Positions 18,242 through 26,364 are shown, counted from the stretch's first letter. The stretch is 58,175 bases of DNA from Brevundimonas subvibrioides (GCA_002280475.1 NCEB01000011.1:1-58175), one strand, 5' to 3'. The notes: generated by a model from the sequence alone, not told the origin. Program-made: numbers and translations.

Positions 18242-18443
18242 AGAGGTTCATCACAGCGAACACAACGATACCGAGCTCGCGGTCCGGCCGCCGACCGGTC
18301 CTTGACGGATCGAGTTCACGAATCGGCGGCGAAGCCGCCCATTCTGGGCCCCGGTGCCTCAGATGAGCGAGCGGCGACCTCGACGTTCACTCGGTCCCGT
18401 CGTGTCCGTTGTGCCTTCGTTGTGCTCGCCGTGATGAACCTCT
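18242..18443. repeat. imperfect long inverted repeat between convergent genes
   Basis: The 24-base arm 18242-18265 (from AGAGGTTCATCACAGCG) matches the reverse complement of 18420-18443 with two differences. The arms enclose about 154 bases with further partial symmetry (CACAACGA...ACCGAG against CTCGGT...TTCGTTGTG). It fills most of the non-coding stretch between the convergent DUF1295 and folB genes; no gene is supported in it. Confidence 0.65.
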
Positions 18444-18464
18444 CGCCTACCGCGAGGCGGTCCT

Positions 18465-18896
18465 TCAGCGCCGGTAGGTCAGTTCGCAGCCGGCGGCGGC
18501 GGCGGCTTCCAGCGCGCCGGGCTTTTCGATGCGGACGGTGACGCCCAGCACGCGGGGGTCGAGCAGGCAATCCAGCGCCAGTCGTTCGGCGAAGGTCTCC
18601 ACCAGGCCGACGTGGCCCTCGGCGACGATGCGCCGGCAGGCGGTGGCGACGGTCTCGTAGTTGATGGTGTCGGCCAGGCCGTGGACTTCGGCGGGGCCCA
18701 GATCCAGCGTCACGTCGATCACCAGCGTTTGTAGCCGACCGTGCTCATGGTCGTAGACGCCGATGCCGGCCTGGACCTGAAGGCCGCGCACGAAGACCCT
18801 CAGCCCCTCGCGGCGGGCGAGCGGGACGGACGCGGGAACGGCGGCGGGAAAGGACACAGGCGTCAGGGCTCCGGGAGGATGTCGGGCGTCTGCCAC
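18465..18896 (-). CDS. folB: dihydroneopterin aldolase
   Basis: A 143-residue protein of the FolB family, which splits dihydroneopterin to 6-hydroxymethyl-dihydropterin in folate synthesis. VRGLQVQAGIGVYDHEHG holds the substrate glutamate, INYETVA the tyrosine and RIEKPGA the catalytic lysine. The first ~25 residues are not part of the fold. It overlaps the upstream SDR gene by 34 bases on the same strand, so an internal start is possible, but no other ATG gives a complete domain. Confidence 0.85.
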   Translation of the reverse strand: MADARHPPGALTPVSFPAAVPASVPLARREGLRVFVRGLQVQAGIGVYDHEHGRLQTLVIDVTLDLGPAEVHGLADTINYETVATACRRIVAEGHVGLVETFAERLALDCLLDPRVLGVTVRIEKPGALEAAAAAGCELTYRR

Positions 18897-19642
18897 GCCA
18901 GATGCTGGCCCCCGTCGACCGCGATCATCTGTCCGGTCACCGAGCGGGCGTCAATCAGATAGAGTACCGCCGACGCGATGTCGTCGGGATCGGCCCCGTG
19001 GCCGAGCGGAACGGCGGCGGCCTCGACGGCGAACTCGGCCTCGGTCTGGTGGATGGACTTCAGGGTCGGACCCGGGCCCACGCCGTTGACGCGGATACGG
19101 GGAGCCAGGGCCTGGGCCATCGTCCGGGTCGCCCACCACAGGCCATTGCGCGACAGGGCATAGGAGACGAAGCGGGGATCGGGCTTCAGCACCCTCTGGT
19201 CCAGCAGATTGACCACCGCCGATCCGTCCGGGGCCTGGGCGGCGAAGGCTTCCATCAGCACGAGGGGCGCGCGGAGATTGGTCTCCATGTGCCAGTCCCA
19301 GCTCGCACGCTCCAGGGAACCGACGCGGTCGTCCTCGAACACCGAGGCGTTGTTCACGAGAACTGAGAGGGGGCCCAGAGCCTGGGTCGCGGCGGGGGTC
19401 AGGGCCCGGACCTGGGCCTCAACGGTCAGGTCGGCCGCCACGACGGCGGCGCGGCGGCCCAGGGCCCGCACCTCGGCGGCGACGGCTTCGGCGTCTTCAG
19501 CCGATGACCGGTGGTGGATGGCCACGTCATGACCACGTTCGGCCAAGGCCAGCGCGATGGCCCGGCCGATCCGGCGCGATCCCCCCGTGACGAGCGCCGC
19601 GCCGCGTGAAGGCTCAGTCAACCCGGCCGAACTCGATCGCAT
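18863..19642 (-). CDS. pteridine-reductase-like SDR (FolM/PTR1 type)
   Basis: A 259-residue short-chain dehydrogenase. TGGSRRIGRAIA is the NADPH loop and NNASVF the NNAG-like motif. The usual catalytic serine is replaced by an aspartate context, VVNLLDQRV, as in PTR1/FolM pteridine reductases, and folB follows immediately, so reduction of a dihydropterin or dihydrofolate is likely. The catalytic YxxxK reads Tyr161-ALS-Arg165: the lysine is replaced by arginine (codon CGC). Start is ATG 19642 inside the preceding 26-codon ORF; a TTG at 19621 is possible. Translation is likely coupled to that ORF. Confidence 0.78.
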   Translation of the reverse strand: MRSSSAGLTEPSRGAALVTGGSRRIGRAIALALAERGHDVAIHHRSSAEDAEAVAAEVRALGRRAAVVAADLTVEAQVRALTPAATQALGPLSVLVNNASVFEDDRVGSLERASWDWHMETNLRAPLVLMEAFAAQAPDGSAVVNLLDQRVLKPDPRFVSYALSRNGLWWATRTMAQALAPRIRVNGVGPGPTLKSIHQTEAEFAVEAAAVPLGHGADPDDIASAVLYLIDARSVTGQMIAVDGGQHLAWQTPDILPEP

Positions 19643-19694
19643 TGATGGCGGCGAGAACGACGACGAAACCGATGATGATGCCGAGGGCCAGCAT
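19614..19694 (-). CDS. 26-residue predicted membrane small protein
   Basis: ATG at 19694, TGA at 19616-19614. An AGGAG Shine-Dalgarno lies seven bases before the ATG, better than at most genes here. The product is one hydrophobic helix (LALGIIIGFVVVLAAI) followed by a short polar tail with Glu, Arg and Asp. The gene overlaps the start of the pteridine-reductase-like SDR in another frame, so it may work as a coupling leader, a genuine small membrane protein, or both. No family recognised. Confidence 0.5.
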   Translation of the reverse strand: MLALGIIIGFVVVLAAINAIEFGRVD

Positions 19695-19770
19695 GGGGAT
19701 GCTCCTGTTCGCGGGACGGCATAGAATGACCAGACCCCCGCATCAAGCGTGCACAGGCCCCGGACGATCC

Positions 19771-20178
19771 ATGAGCGAGTTTCCCGTCACCGTCTTTCAC
19801 AACCCCGCTTGCGGCACGTCCCGCAACGTTGTGGCCGCGATCCGCCAGGTGGGGCGGGAGCCCGAGGTGGTCGAGTATCTGAAGTCCGGCTGGACCGAGA
19901 CCTGCCTGCGCGACCTTCTGGCGCGGATGGGCGAGGGGCCGCGCGCCATCCTGCGCGACAAGGGCACGCCGGCGCAGGAGCTCGGCCTACTGAACGACGG
20001 GGTCTCCGATGACGACCTGATCGCGGCGATGGTCGAGCATCCGATCCTGGTGAACCGGCCGATCGTCGAGACCCCCCTGGGGGTGGTCCTGGCGCGACCC
20101 TCCGAGCGGGTGTTCGAGGTGCTGGACGTCCGGCCGGAGAGCTTCGTCAAGGAAGACGGCGAGGGCGTCCTCCTCTGA
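19771..20178 (+). CDS. arsC: ArsC-family arsenate reductase
   Basis: A 135-residue thioredoxin-fold reductase. The catalytic cysteine is in HNPACGTSRN near residue 14, and the anion-binding arginine of HPILVNRPIVET and the following RPSERV are present as in the glutaredoxin-dependent ArsC/YffB group. There is no ars operon around it, so a real arsenate role is uncertain; an ArsC-like housekeeping reductase is equally likely. Start ATG 19771 (MSEFPVTVFHN) gives the family N-terminus. Confidence 0.82.
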   Translation: MSEFPVTVFHNPACGTSRNVVAAIRQVGREPEVVEYLKSGWTETCLRDLLARMGEGPRAILRDKGTPAQELGLLNDGVSDDDLIAAMVEHPILVNRPIVETPLGVVLARPSERVFEVLDVRPESFVKEDGEGVLL

Positions 20179-20220
20179 CGCCGCTATCGCCCGGCCCGCC
20201 GGGTGTGGCAGCGTGCGCCG

Positions 20221-20691
20221 ATGAACTGGCGCGTCCGAATCGAGCCCTACAGCCGCCCGCTGTTCTTCGCCTTTTCGCGCGCCAGCCGGGGCATGACGCT
20301 GGGCGTGCGCGCCGTGGCGGTTGACGCAGGCGGCCGCGTCATGCTGGTGCGCCACACCTATCTGGCGGGCTGGTGGCTGCCGGGCGGGGGCGTGGACCGG
20401 GGCGAAACCATCGGCGACGCGGCGGCGCGCGAGCTGTTCGAGGAGACGGGGCTGAGGGCGACCGCGCCTGGGCGACTGGTGTCCGTCCACTCCAACGAGC
20501 GGTTCTTTCGCGGCGACCATGTGCTGGTCTATCGGTTCGACGCCTTCGAGGTCGGCGAGCTGACCCATCGGGGCGAGATCGCCGAGATCGGCTGGTTCGC
20601 TCCCGATGCCCTGCCCGACGATGCCCACCGATCCACCCGCGCGCGCCTGGCCGAGATGTTCGCCGGCGCGCCTGTCGATCCGCTCTGGTAA
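20221..20691 (+). CDS. NUDIX hydrolase
   Basis: A 156-residue protein with a complete Nudix box (G-x5-E-x7-RE-x-x-EE-x-G-L) near residues 57-80, reading GGVDRGET ... RELFEETGL. The strand before it, RAVAVDAGGRVMLVRHTYLAGWWLPG, is typical of nucleotide-diphosphate hydrolases. The substrate is not predictable. It is followed by a DMT-type transporter gene nine bases later, suggesting co-transcription. Confidence 0.85.
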   Translation: MNWRVRIEPYSRPLFFAFSRASRGMTLGVRAVAVDAGGRVMLVRHTYLAGWWLPGGGVDRGETIGDAAARELFEETGLRATAPGRLVSVHSNERFFRGDHVLVYRFDAFEVGELTHRGEIAEIGWFAPDALPDDAHRSTRARLAEMFAGAPVDPLW

Positions 20692-20700
20692 GGACCCCGC

Positions 20701-21150
20701 ATGAATCTCGGACCCTGGATCGCAATCTTCGCCGTCGTGCTGGCCGGAGGCGCGACCGCGCTCCAGGCGCCGACCAACGCCAAGCTGGCCGTGGCCGTCT
20801 CGGGCCCGGTCAACGCCGCCTTCGTTTCGTTCGCCGTCGGCACGGCGGCGCTGGGCATACTCGCGGCCATTCTGCACGCAAGGCCGGACATGGTCGCGGT
20901 CAAGGGCCTGCCGCCCTACGCGTGGATCGGCGGGCTCTACGGGGCGGTGTTCGTGGTCGCGGCGGCCTGGGCCGTGCCGCGTCTCGGTGTCGCCACGACC
21001 ATCACCCTGATGGTGGCGGGCCAGTTGCTGATCAGCCTGGTGCTGGACCACTTTGGCGCGCTGGGCGTGCCGCGCGCGCCGATCAGCCTGACCCGGCTGG
21101 CGGGGGTGGCCCTGGTCATCGGCGGGGTCGTTCTGGTGCGGCGAGGCTGA
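20701..21150 (+). CDS. DMT-family membrane protein (DUF606/YdcZ-like)
   Basis: A 149-residue protein with about five membrane helices and the ALQAPTNAKL segment after the first helix, typical of the DUF606 half-size members of the drug/metabolite transporter group. These usually work as dimers or as paired genes; only one is present here. Substrate unknown. It starts nine bases after the NUDIX gene. Confidence 0.75.
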   Translation: MNLGPWIAIFAVVLAGGATALQAPTNAKLAVAVSGPVNAAFVSFAVGTAALGILAAILHARPDMVAVKGLPPYAWIGGLYGAVFVVAAAWAVPRLGVATTITLMVAGQLLISLVLDHFGALGVPRAPISLTRLAGVALVIGGVVLVRRG

Positions 21151-21218
21151 GCAACGAAGCGTAACCCTGTGCGGCCGGCGAGCGAACGGTAGGCATCCTT
21201 CGCGCCGAGACCCCTGAC

Positions 21219-21686
21219 ATGACGTTCGCCAACGACCCCGCGCCGCCGACCGGCCGCCTCGACGCGCGCGCCTTCCTGCGCGCTGGGATCGTGCTGATCC
21301 TCCTGTGGTTCGGCTATATGAAGTTCCTGCCCTATGAGGCCGAGGGGGTTAAGGGGATCGCCGAGACCTATTGGCTGTTCGGCTGGATGTATCCGCTGAT
21401 CGGCGTGCAAGGCGCGTCGATCGTCATCGGCGTGCTGGAGATCACCGCAGGACTGCTGATCGCGCTGGGGGGTCGATTTCCGTTCGCCGGTCTGGTCGGG
21501 GCGCTGATGGGGGTGGCGACCTTTGTGGTGACGCTCAGCTTCTTCTTCACCGCGCCGGGCATCGTGGCCGAGGGCTATGCCTTCCCGGCGCTCGGGGGGA
21601 CGGGGCAGTTCCTGGCCAAGGACATCGGCCTGCTGGCGATCTGTCTCTATCTGTTGTTCGACGCCCAGAACCGGCTGGAGCTTTAG
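21219..21686 (+). CDS. DUF417 membrane protein (RclC/YkgB-like)
   Basis: A 155-residue inner-membrane protein with four predicted helices and the DUF417 signatures LLWFGYMKFLPYEAEGVKGIAE and GGTGQFLAKDIGLL. The E. coli relative RclC (YkgB) is part of the reactive-chlorine response. No rclA, rclB or RclR regulator is near, so that role is only suggested by family. The gene ends just before a family B repeat. Confidence 0.8.
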   Translation: MTFANDPAPPTGRLDARAFLRAGIVLILLWFGYMKFLPYEAEGVKGIAETYWLFGWMYPLIGVQGASIVIGVLEITAGLLIALGGRFPFAGLVGALMGVATFVVTLSFFFTAPGIVAEGYAFPALGGTGQFLAKDIGLLAICLYLLFDAQNRLEL

Positions 21687-21692
21687 CACACG

Positions 21693-21824
21693 CCGTCACC
21701 CTCGGACTTGATCCGAGGGCCGGACGTTCCGCGCCGGGCATGCCGGCCGCTTGGCAAGATCTCGCGCTACGCCCGCGAACGCGCCGCTGACAATCCGATC
21801 CTCGGATCAAGTCCGAGGATGACG
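21693..21824. repeat. family B composite palindrome, copy 1
   Basis: Left arm CGTCACCCTCGGACTTGATC... (from 21693) and right arm ATCCTCGGATCAAGTCCGAG (ending 21824) are near-perfect reverse complements, and each arm is itself a hairpin (CTCGG-ACTTGAT-CCGAG). About 70 unrelated bases lie between. Other copies are at 39152, 52721 and 57059. Confidence 0.85.
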
Positions 21825-21864
21825 GCGGTGGTGGGGCCGGGGCCGGGGGTGCTATTCCACGGTC

Positions 21865-22794
21865 ATGTCCGCCCCCCTCCCCGACGCCGGCAAGAACTGG
21901 GTCGACCTGCGCGCCCCCGAGGCGCTGAAGCCCTGGCTGAAGCTGGGGCGGTTCGACCGGCCGGTGGGAATCTGGCTTCTGCTGCTACCGGGGTGGCAGG
22001 GGATCGCCCTGGCCTTGGCGCAGAACCGCAAGACGCCAGACCTCTACGACGCTTGGCTGTTCCTGGGGTTCTTCATCGGAGCCTGTCTGATGCGGGCGGC
22101 GGGCTGTGCCTTCAACGACATCGTCGACCGCGACATCGACCGGCAGGTGGCCCGCACGGCCGCCCGACCCGTGGCGTCGGGCCGGATCAGCGTGAAACAG
22201 GCCCTGGCATTCGTGATCGGGTGCAGCCTGGTCGCCTTCCTGATCCTGCTGACCCTGGGCGGGACGGCCATCCTGCTGGGCTTCGGCTCGCTTGCTTTGG
22301 TCGCCGCCTATCCCTTCATGAAGCGGATCACCTGGTGGCCTCAGGCGTGGCTGGGCATCACCTTCAACTGGGGCGCGCTGATGGGCTATGCGGCCGTGAC
22401 CGGAGAGGTGACGGTGGTGTCGGTCCTGCTGTGGGTCGGCGGCGTGTTCTGGACGCTCGGCTACGACACCGTCTACGCCCTGCAGGACATCGAGGACGAC
22501 GCCATGGTGGGCGTGAAATCGACGGCGCGGCGGCTCGGCTCGGGCGTTCGGGCGGGCGTCGGCGTCTTCTATGCGGGCGCGGTGCTGTGCGCCGGTGTGG
22601 CGGGCGTGGCGGCGGGGCTGTGGCCGCTGTTCTTCCTGGGCCTTGGGGCCTACGCCCTGCATCTGGCCTGGCAGGTCTGGCGGTTGAGGCCCGACGACGG
22701 GGTTCTGGCGCTGAGGCTGTTCAAGTCCAACCGCGATGCGGGATTGATCCTGCTGGCGGCCATCACCCTGGGTGCGCTAACCCTTGGGGCCTGA
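21865..22794 (+). CDS. ubiA: 4-hydroxybenzoate polyprenyltransferase
   Basis: A 309-residue intramembrane prenyltransferase that joins the polyprenyl tail to 4-hydroxybenzoate in ubiquinone synthesis. The two Mg/diphosphate motifs are NDIVDRDIDR near residue 85 and YALQDIEDD near residue 210, and LKLGRFDRPVGIWLLLLPGWQG is the family N-terminus. About eight helices. It begins 40 bases after a family B repeat and is followed after 16 bases by a lipoprotein gene. Confidence 0.94.
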   Translation: MSAPLPDAGKNWVDLRAPEALKPWLKLGRFDRPVGIWLLLLPGWQGIALALAQNRKTPDLYDAWLFLGFFIGACLMRAAGCAFNDIVDRDIDRQVARTAARPVASGRISVKQALAFVIGCSLVAFLILLTLGGTAILLGFGSLALVAAYPFMKRITWWPQAWLGITFNWGALMGYAAVTGEVTVVSVLLWVGGVFWTLGYDTVYALQDIEDDAMVGVKSTARRLGSGVRAGVGVFYAGAVLCAGVAGVAAGLWPLFFLGLGAYALHLAWQVWRLRPDDGVLALRLFKSNRDAGLILLAAITLGALTLGA

Positions 22795-22810
22795 CCGGAG
22801 ACCTTCGACC

Positions 22811-23632
22811 ATGACCGCGCGCCGCCCCTTGATCGCCGTTTCCCTGCTGGCCCTGGCCACCCTGTCCGCCTGCGACCGCGACCGGGTGGAAGACGCCGCG
22901 CCCGCGACGCCCGCCCCCGGAACCGCCGCCGTCATCACGCCCGCCGAGGCCGCCGCGCCGATGGCGTTCGAGTCCAAGACCCCCTATGCCGAGGTCAGCC
23001 TGACCCTGCCGGTGGCACTTCGCAGCCAGCCGGACCTGCACGCCCGCCTCTATGCCGCCAACGTCCGCGACCTGCGCGCCTTCGCCGAGGGGGCCCAGGC
23101 CGACCGCACCGAAGCGGGCGGTGACGAAGGCCTGCCGCCCTACGACAAGACCATCGAGATCACCCCGGGGGCCGAGACCGCCAAACTGTTCAGCCTGATG
23201 CGGACGGCGTCGGAATACACCGGCGGGGCCCACCCCAATGCCCAGTTCAGCGCCATCCTGTGGGACAAGGCCCTGAAGCGCGAGATCGCCGCCGCCGATC
23301 TGTTCACCAAGCCCGCCGACATGACGGCCCTGGACCAGGCCCTGTGCGCCGCCATCAATGCCGAGAAGCGTCGCCGCGACCCGGCAGCCCAAACCGTCAG
23401 CCTGACCGGCACCGGAAACTGGAAATGCCCCCGGGCGGCCGAGACGCCCTTCGTCCTGGCGGCCTCGACCGAGCCTGGCAAGGCGGGGGGGCTGACCTTC
23501 CTGGTCGGGCCCTATGTCGTCGGGCCCTATGCCGAGGGGACCTATGAGGTCAGCGTCCCGGTGACGGCGTTCCGGGGCCTGATCGCCCCCGCCTATGCCG
23601 GCGAGTTCGGGGGGGCGTTGAAGGTGGGGTGA
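22811..23632 (+). CDS. DUF3298/DUF4163 lipoprotein
   Basis: A 273-residue lipoprotein. The signal peptide ends in the lipobox LATLSAC near residue 18, followed by an Ala-Pro linker. Residues about 60-265 form a DUF4163 plus DUF3298 (RsiV C-terminal-like) domain, with the hallmark ASEYTGGAHPNAQFSAILWD. This domain occurs in cell-envelope proteins and in the anti-sigma factor RsiV that binds lysozyme; no sigma factor is nearby. ATG 22811 is chosen for the signal peptide. Confidence 0.8.
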   Translation: MTARRPLIAVSLLALATLSACDRDRVEDAAPATPAPGTAAVITPAEAAAPMAFESKTPYAEVSLTLPVALRSQPDLHARLYAANVRDLRAFAEGAQADRTEAGGDEGLPPYDKTIEITPGAETAKLFSLMRTASEYTGGAHPNAQFSAILWDKALKREIAAADLFTKPADMTALDQALCAAINAEKRRRDPAAQTVSLTGTGNWKCPRAAETPFVLAASTEPGKAGGLTFLVGPYVVGPYAEGTYEVSVPVTAFRGLIAPAYAGEFGGALKVG

Positions 23633-23642
23633 GCCCTATTTT

Positions 23643-23666
23643 CTCCCTCCCCCTCGGGGGAGGGAG
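23643..23666. terminator. hairpin between convergent genes
   Basis: CTCCCTCCCCC and GGGGGAGGGAG pair over 11 bases with a two-base loop. It lies between the convergent DUF3298 and hydrolase genes and is likely to end or protect both transcripts; the T-run TATTTT is on the left flank, serving the minus strand poorly. It resembles one arm of family A repeats. Confidence 0.5.
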
Positions 23667-23678
23667 AGCGATGACCGC

Positions 23679-24605
23679 CTACCTCAGGAACGCGTCCACC
23701 GCCGCGCCGAACAGGGCGGGTTGATCAGCCATGATGAAGTGGCGCGCGCCATCGATACGGACCAGTTCGACGCCCGGCAGGGTCGCATACTCCCGTGTCC
23801 ACAAAGCTTCGGCCATGGCGGGCGGTGGGCCGCCGTCGGCGTCGGTGGCATAAAGGGCCGTCACGGGGGTCGTCATGGCGGCGAGACCCGGTCGGGCGTC
23901 GGTCGTCACGACGTCGGAGAAGGCGGCGGCCACGGCGCGGCGGTCGCTGGCCATCGACCAGGCCACCATCGCCTCGCGGATCGCCGGATCGCGAGCCAGG
24001 CCCTGGGCCGCCTGCTCCTGCTGGGCGCGATAGGTGGCGTCGTCGGCCGCGAGCATGGCGGCGGCCATCCGGGCGGCGACGGGCCGGGCCGTCTCTGCGG
24101 TGACGGTGGGCCCGAACAGGGCGGAATAGAACGGCAGGGCATCGACGATCATCAGCCGTCCGACCAGATCCGGCCGGCGCTGGGCCAGCAGCAGGCCTGA
24201 CAAGCCGCCCATTGAGTGGCCGATGACGGCCGGGCGCTCCAGCCCGGCCTCGGCGATGTAGCGAGCCAGTTCGGCGACCTCGGGCTCGACGAACGGGCCG
24301 TCGCCGTGTGTCCAGGGCTCGCCCGCGAACCCGGCCAGTTGCACGAGGTGGACGCGGTGGGTCCCGGACAGACGATTGGCCAGCGGTCGCCAGACCTCGC
24401 GCGAGGAAGCCAGGCCGGGGATCAGGATGACGTCGGGACCCGCGCCGACGACCTCGACTGATAGCCGGTCGGAGGCGAAGGTCGGGCTCACCTGGGCATG
24501 GGCATCTCCGGGCGTGACGGTGGCGGCGAGCGGCGCGGCGACCAGAGCGGTGGCGAGCCCCAGGGCGCGCAGGATCGCGCGCCCGGGGTGGGCGGTGTTC
24601 AACAT
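23679..24605 (-). CDS. exported alpha/beta hydrolase
   Basis: A 308-residue hydrolase with an N-terminal signal peptide (hydrophobic residues about 8-30, AHA-like cleavage before QVSP). The fold motifs are LIPGLASSREVW (oxyanion), GHSMGG (nucleophile Ser) and DGARHFIMADQP (His). The substrate is unknown. The gene sits directly downstream, on the same strand, of the XRE regulator, 37 bases apart, and may belong to that operon. Confidence 0.8.
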   Translation of the reverse strand: MLNTAHPGRAILRALGLATALVAAPLAATVTPGDAHAQVSPTFASDRLSVEVVGAGPDVILIPGLASSREVWRPLANRLSGTHRVHLVQLAGFAGEPWTHGDGPFVEPEVAELARYIAEAGLERPAVIGHSMGGLSGLLLAQRRPDLVGRLMIVDALPFYSALFGPTVTAETARPVAARMAAAMLAADDATYRAQQEQAAQGLARDPAIREAMVAWSMASDRRAVAAAFSDVVTTDARPGLAAMTTPVTALYATDADGGPPPAMAEALWTREYATLPGVELVRIDGARHFIMADQPALFGAAVDAFLR

Positions 24606-24642
24606 GGCGATGTCCTTTGGGTCAGGTTATCGTGACAAATGG

Positions 24643-24840
24643 TCAGGTGTGTGGATTGGTGAAGATCGCCTCGACCGGCTCTTCGAAGACGGCGGAAATC
24701 CGGTAGGCGAGGTCGAGTGACGGATCGTGTTTTTCGGTTTCCAGGGCGTTGACGGCCTGGCGCGAAACCCCGATGGCGCGACCCAGCTGGTCCTGGGTCC
24801 AGCCGCGCGCAGAGCGCAGGTCCTTCATGCGGTTCTTCAT
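24643..24840 (-). CDS. small XRE-family transcriptional regulator
   Basis: A 65-residue protein that is almost only a helix-turn-helix: WTQDQLGRAIGVSRQAVNALE with the conserved SRQAVNALE recognition helix, then a dimer-forming tail. This YgzD/YozG-like size class often pairs with a membrane protein of unknown function, as it does here (four-base ATGA overlap with the gene before it). It probably binds the palindrome at 25280-25301 and represses its own operon. Confidence 0.85.
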   Translation of the reverse strand: MKNRMKDLRSARGWTQDQLGRAIGVSRQAVNALETEKHDPSLDLAYRISAVFEEPVEAIFTNPHT

Positions 24841-25238
24841 CGGCTGGTCCGGATGAAGGGAGTGACCAGACCGAACAGGCCCCAGAACAGGGGATAGATG
24901 ATCCAGCCGGGCGCATGCGGCGCGTCGCCGTAGCTCTCCATGAAGCCCCAGCCCGAGAACAGCGCCATCGACAGGCCCGACGCGACGATGAAGCGCTTGG
25001 CTGTGATAGCCCGCAGAAACTCGTCGGACTCGTTCATCAGCGACAATGTGGCCCACATCTGCCCGGCGATCGGCGCGGCGATGGCGAGGCCGAGGAAGAC
25101 GCCCGCCCGCTGACCGATCATCTCGTCAAACGCGCCCAGAATGGCCGCGGTGTTGACCGCCACATAACCGGCCATGAAGGCCATGGTGCGAATGACATAG
25201 CGTCGATGCGCCGGGTCCGCGTTCGCCAGGGATGTCAT
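24837..25238 (-). CDS. membrane protein partner of the XRE regulator
   Basis: A 133-residue protein with four predicted helices (about 17-38, 46-65, 86-105 and 109-128). The ATG at 25238 is preceded by a strong GGAGG eight bases upstream. It overlaps the XRE regulator gene by four bases, so both are co-translated. No named family; the pairing of a small XRE protein with a four-helix membrane protein is common, and its role is unknown. Confidence 0.75.
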   Translation of the reverse strand: MTSLANADPAHRRYVIRTMAFMAGYVAVNTAAILGAFDEMIGQRAGVFLGLAIAAPIAGQMWATLSLMNESDEFLRAITAKRFIVASGLSMALFSGWGFMESYGDAPHAPGWIIYPLFWGLFGLVTPFIRTSR

Positions 25239-25279
25239 TCACCGCCTCCTTGATGTAAGGTCAGCATGACAGACGTGAT

Positions 25280-25301
25280 AATGTAATGTCAACCTTACAT
25301 T
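25280..25301 (-). promoter_or_regulatory. probable promoter with operator palindrome for the XRE operon
   Basis: AATGTAA (25280-25286) and TTACATT (25295-25301) are perfect 7-base arms around eight bases. On the minus strand the spacer carries TTGACA, a consensus -35 box, about 50 bases before the membrane-protein ATG. A related half-site ATGTAAGG is at 25253-25260. This fits autorepression by the XRE protein; the -10 box is not clear. Confidence 0.6.
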
Positions 25302-25348
25302 CTGAGTCGCCCTCGCGTGAGCGTGTAGCGTGCGATATCCTGCCGACC

Positions 25349-26296
25349 ATGTCCGCAGCACCGCGTATCTCGCCGTCTGATCTTTTCGCGCCGAAAGCCT
25401 GGGCTCCGTTCCAGTCCCGCTCGACGTGGAAGGGGCCGCTGCTGGTTGCCCACTGCTGGGGCGTGATCGCGCTCGCGATCGGGGTTGGCGTCTGGCAACC
25501 GATCCTGATCCCCCTTTGCGTCATGGTGATCGGCACGCGCCAGCTGGGCCTGGCCATCCTGATGCACGAGGCCGCGCACGGGGCCCTGGCGCGGAACCTG
25601 AAGTTCAACGACTTTCTCGGACAGTGGCTCTGCGCCGTGCCGGTCGGAGCCTCGCTGACCGCCTATCGGCCCTATCACCTGGCGCACCATCGGTTCGCCC
25701 AGCAGCCGGAGGACCCGGACCTGATGCTGTCGGCGCCGTTCCCGGTCAACGGCGCGTCCCTGCGGCGCAAGATGGTCCGCGACCTGACCGGCCAGACCTT
25801 CTTCAAGCAGCGCGTGCTGCTGCCGCTGGCGGCCCTGCGCGGCCGGGCGGCGGAGGGGGAAAAGGCGCACGACTATGACGCCGCGGTCACAGGCCGATCG
25901 GTCGCGGCCTTCCTGCTGTTCAACGCGGCGCTGCTGGCGGGCCTGACCCTGCTCGGCGTCTGGTGGGCCTTTTTCGCCCTGTGGCTGCTGCCCATGGCGA
26001 CCTGGTTTCCGCTGGTGACGCGGCTGAGGAACATCGCCGAACACGCCTGCGTCGAGGGCTCCGCCGACGACGCCTTTCGCGCCGCGCGCACGACCCGGGC
26101 GTCGTGGTGGGAGCGCGCCTTCATCGCCCCCTACTGGGTCAACTTCCACGCCGAGCATCACCTGTTCATGCATGTGCCCTGCTGGAACCTGCCGCGCCTG
26201 CACCGGGCGATCCGCGCGACCGAGCCCGGTGGACGGATGGAGGTAGCCGGCGGCTATGTCGAGGTGCTGACAAAGGCGGCGTCGCGGGTGGGCTGA
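25349..26296 (+). CDS. fatty acid desaturase family protein
   Basis: A 315-residue membrane-bound di-iron enzyme. Histidine boxes are HEAAHG near residue 72, HLAHH near 110 and HAEHH near 270, with four hydrophobic spans between. The family includes acyl-lipid desaturases and carotenoid hydroxylases or ketolases, so the exact substrate is open. The start ATG 25349 is used because the extension to 25286 lies within the XRE operator. It is divergent from the XRE operon. Confidence 0.85.
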   Translation: MSAAPRISPSDLFAPKAWAPFQSRSTWKGPLLVAHCWGVIALAIGVGVWQPILIPLCVMVIGTRQLGLAILMHEAAHGALARNLKFNDFLGQWLCAVPVGASLTAYRPYHLAHHRFAQQPEDPDLMLSAPFPVNGASLRRKMVRDLTGQTFFKQRVLLPLAALRGRAAEGEKAHDYDAAVTGRSVAAFLLFNAALLAGLTLLGVWWAFFALWLLPMATWFPLVTRLRNIAEHACVEGSADDAFRAARTTRASWWERAFIAPYWVNFHAEHHLFMHVPCWNLPRLHRAIRATEPGGRMEVAGGYVEVLTKAASRVG

Positions 26297-26364
26297 TCGG
26301 CCGTCTTGTCGCGGCTACCCCATGCCGCATTGCCGCGACCGCGTGGCGAGCGCCTGTTCGCTGG

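Noticed and set aside
18204..18464. tRNA or small RNA gene in the convergent gap
   Set aside because: No cloverleaf or T-loop GTTCGA-type motif in the right setting; the gap is explained by the inverted repeat.
19771..20178. Arsenic resistance operon
   Set aside because: Only an ArsC-family gene is present; no arsR, arsB or acr3 nearby.
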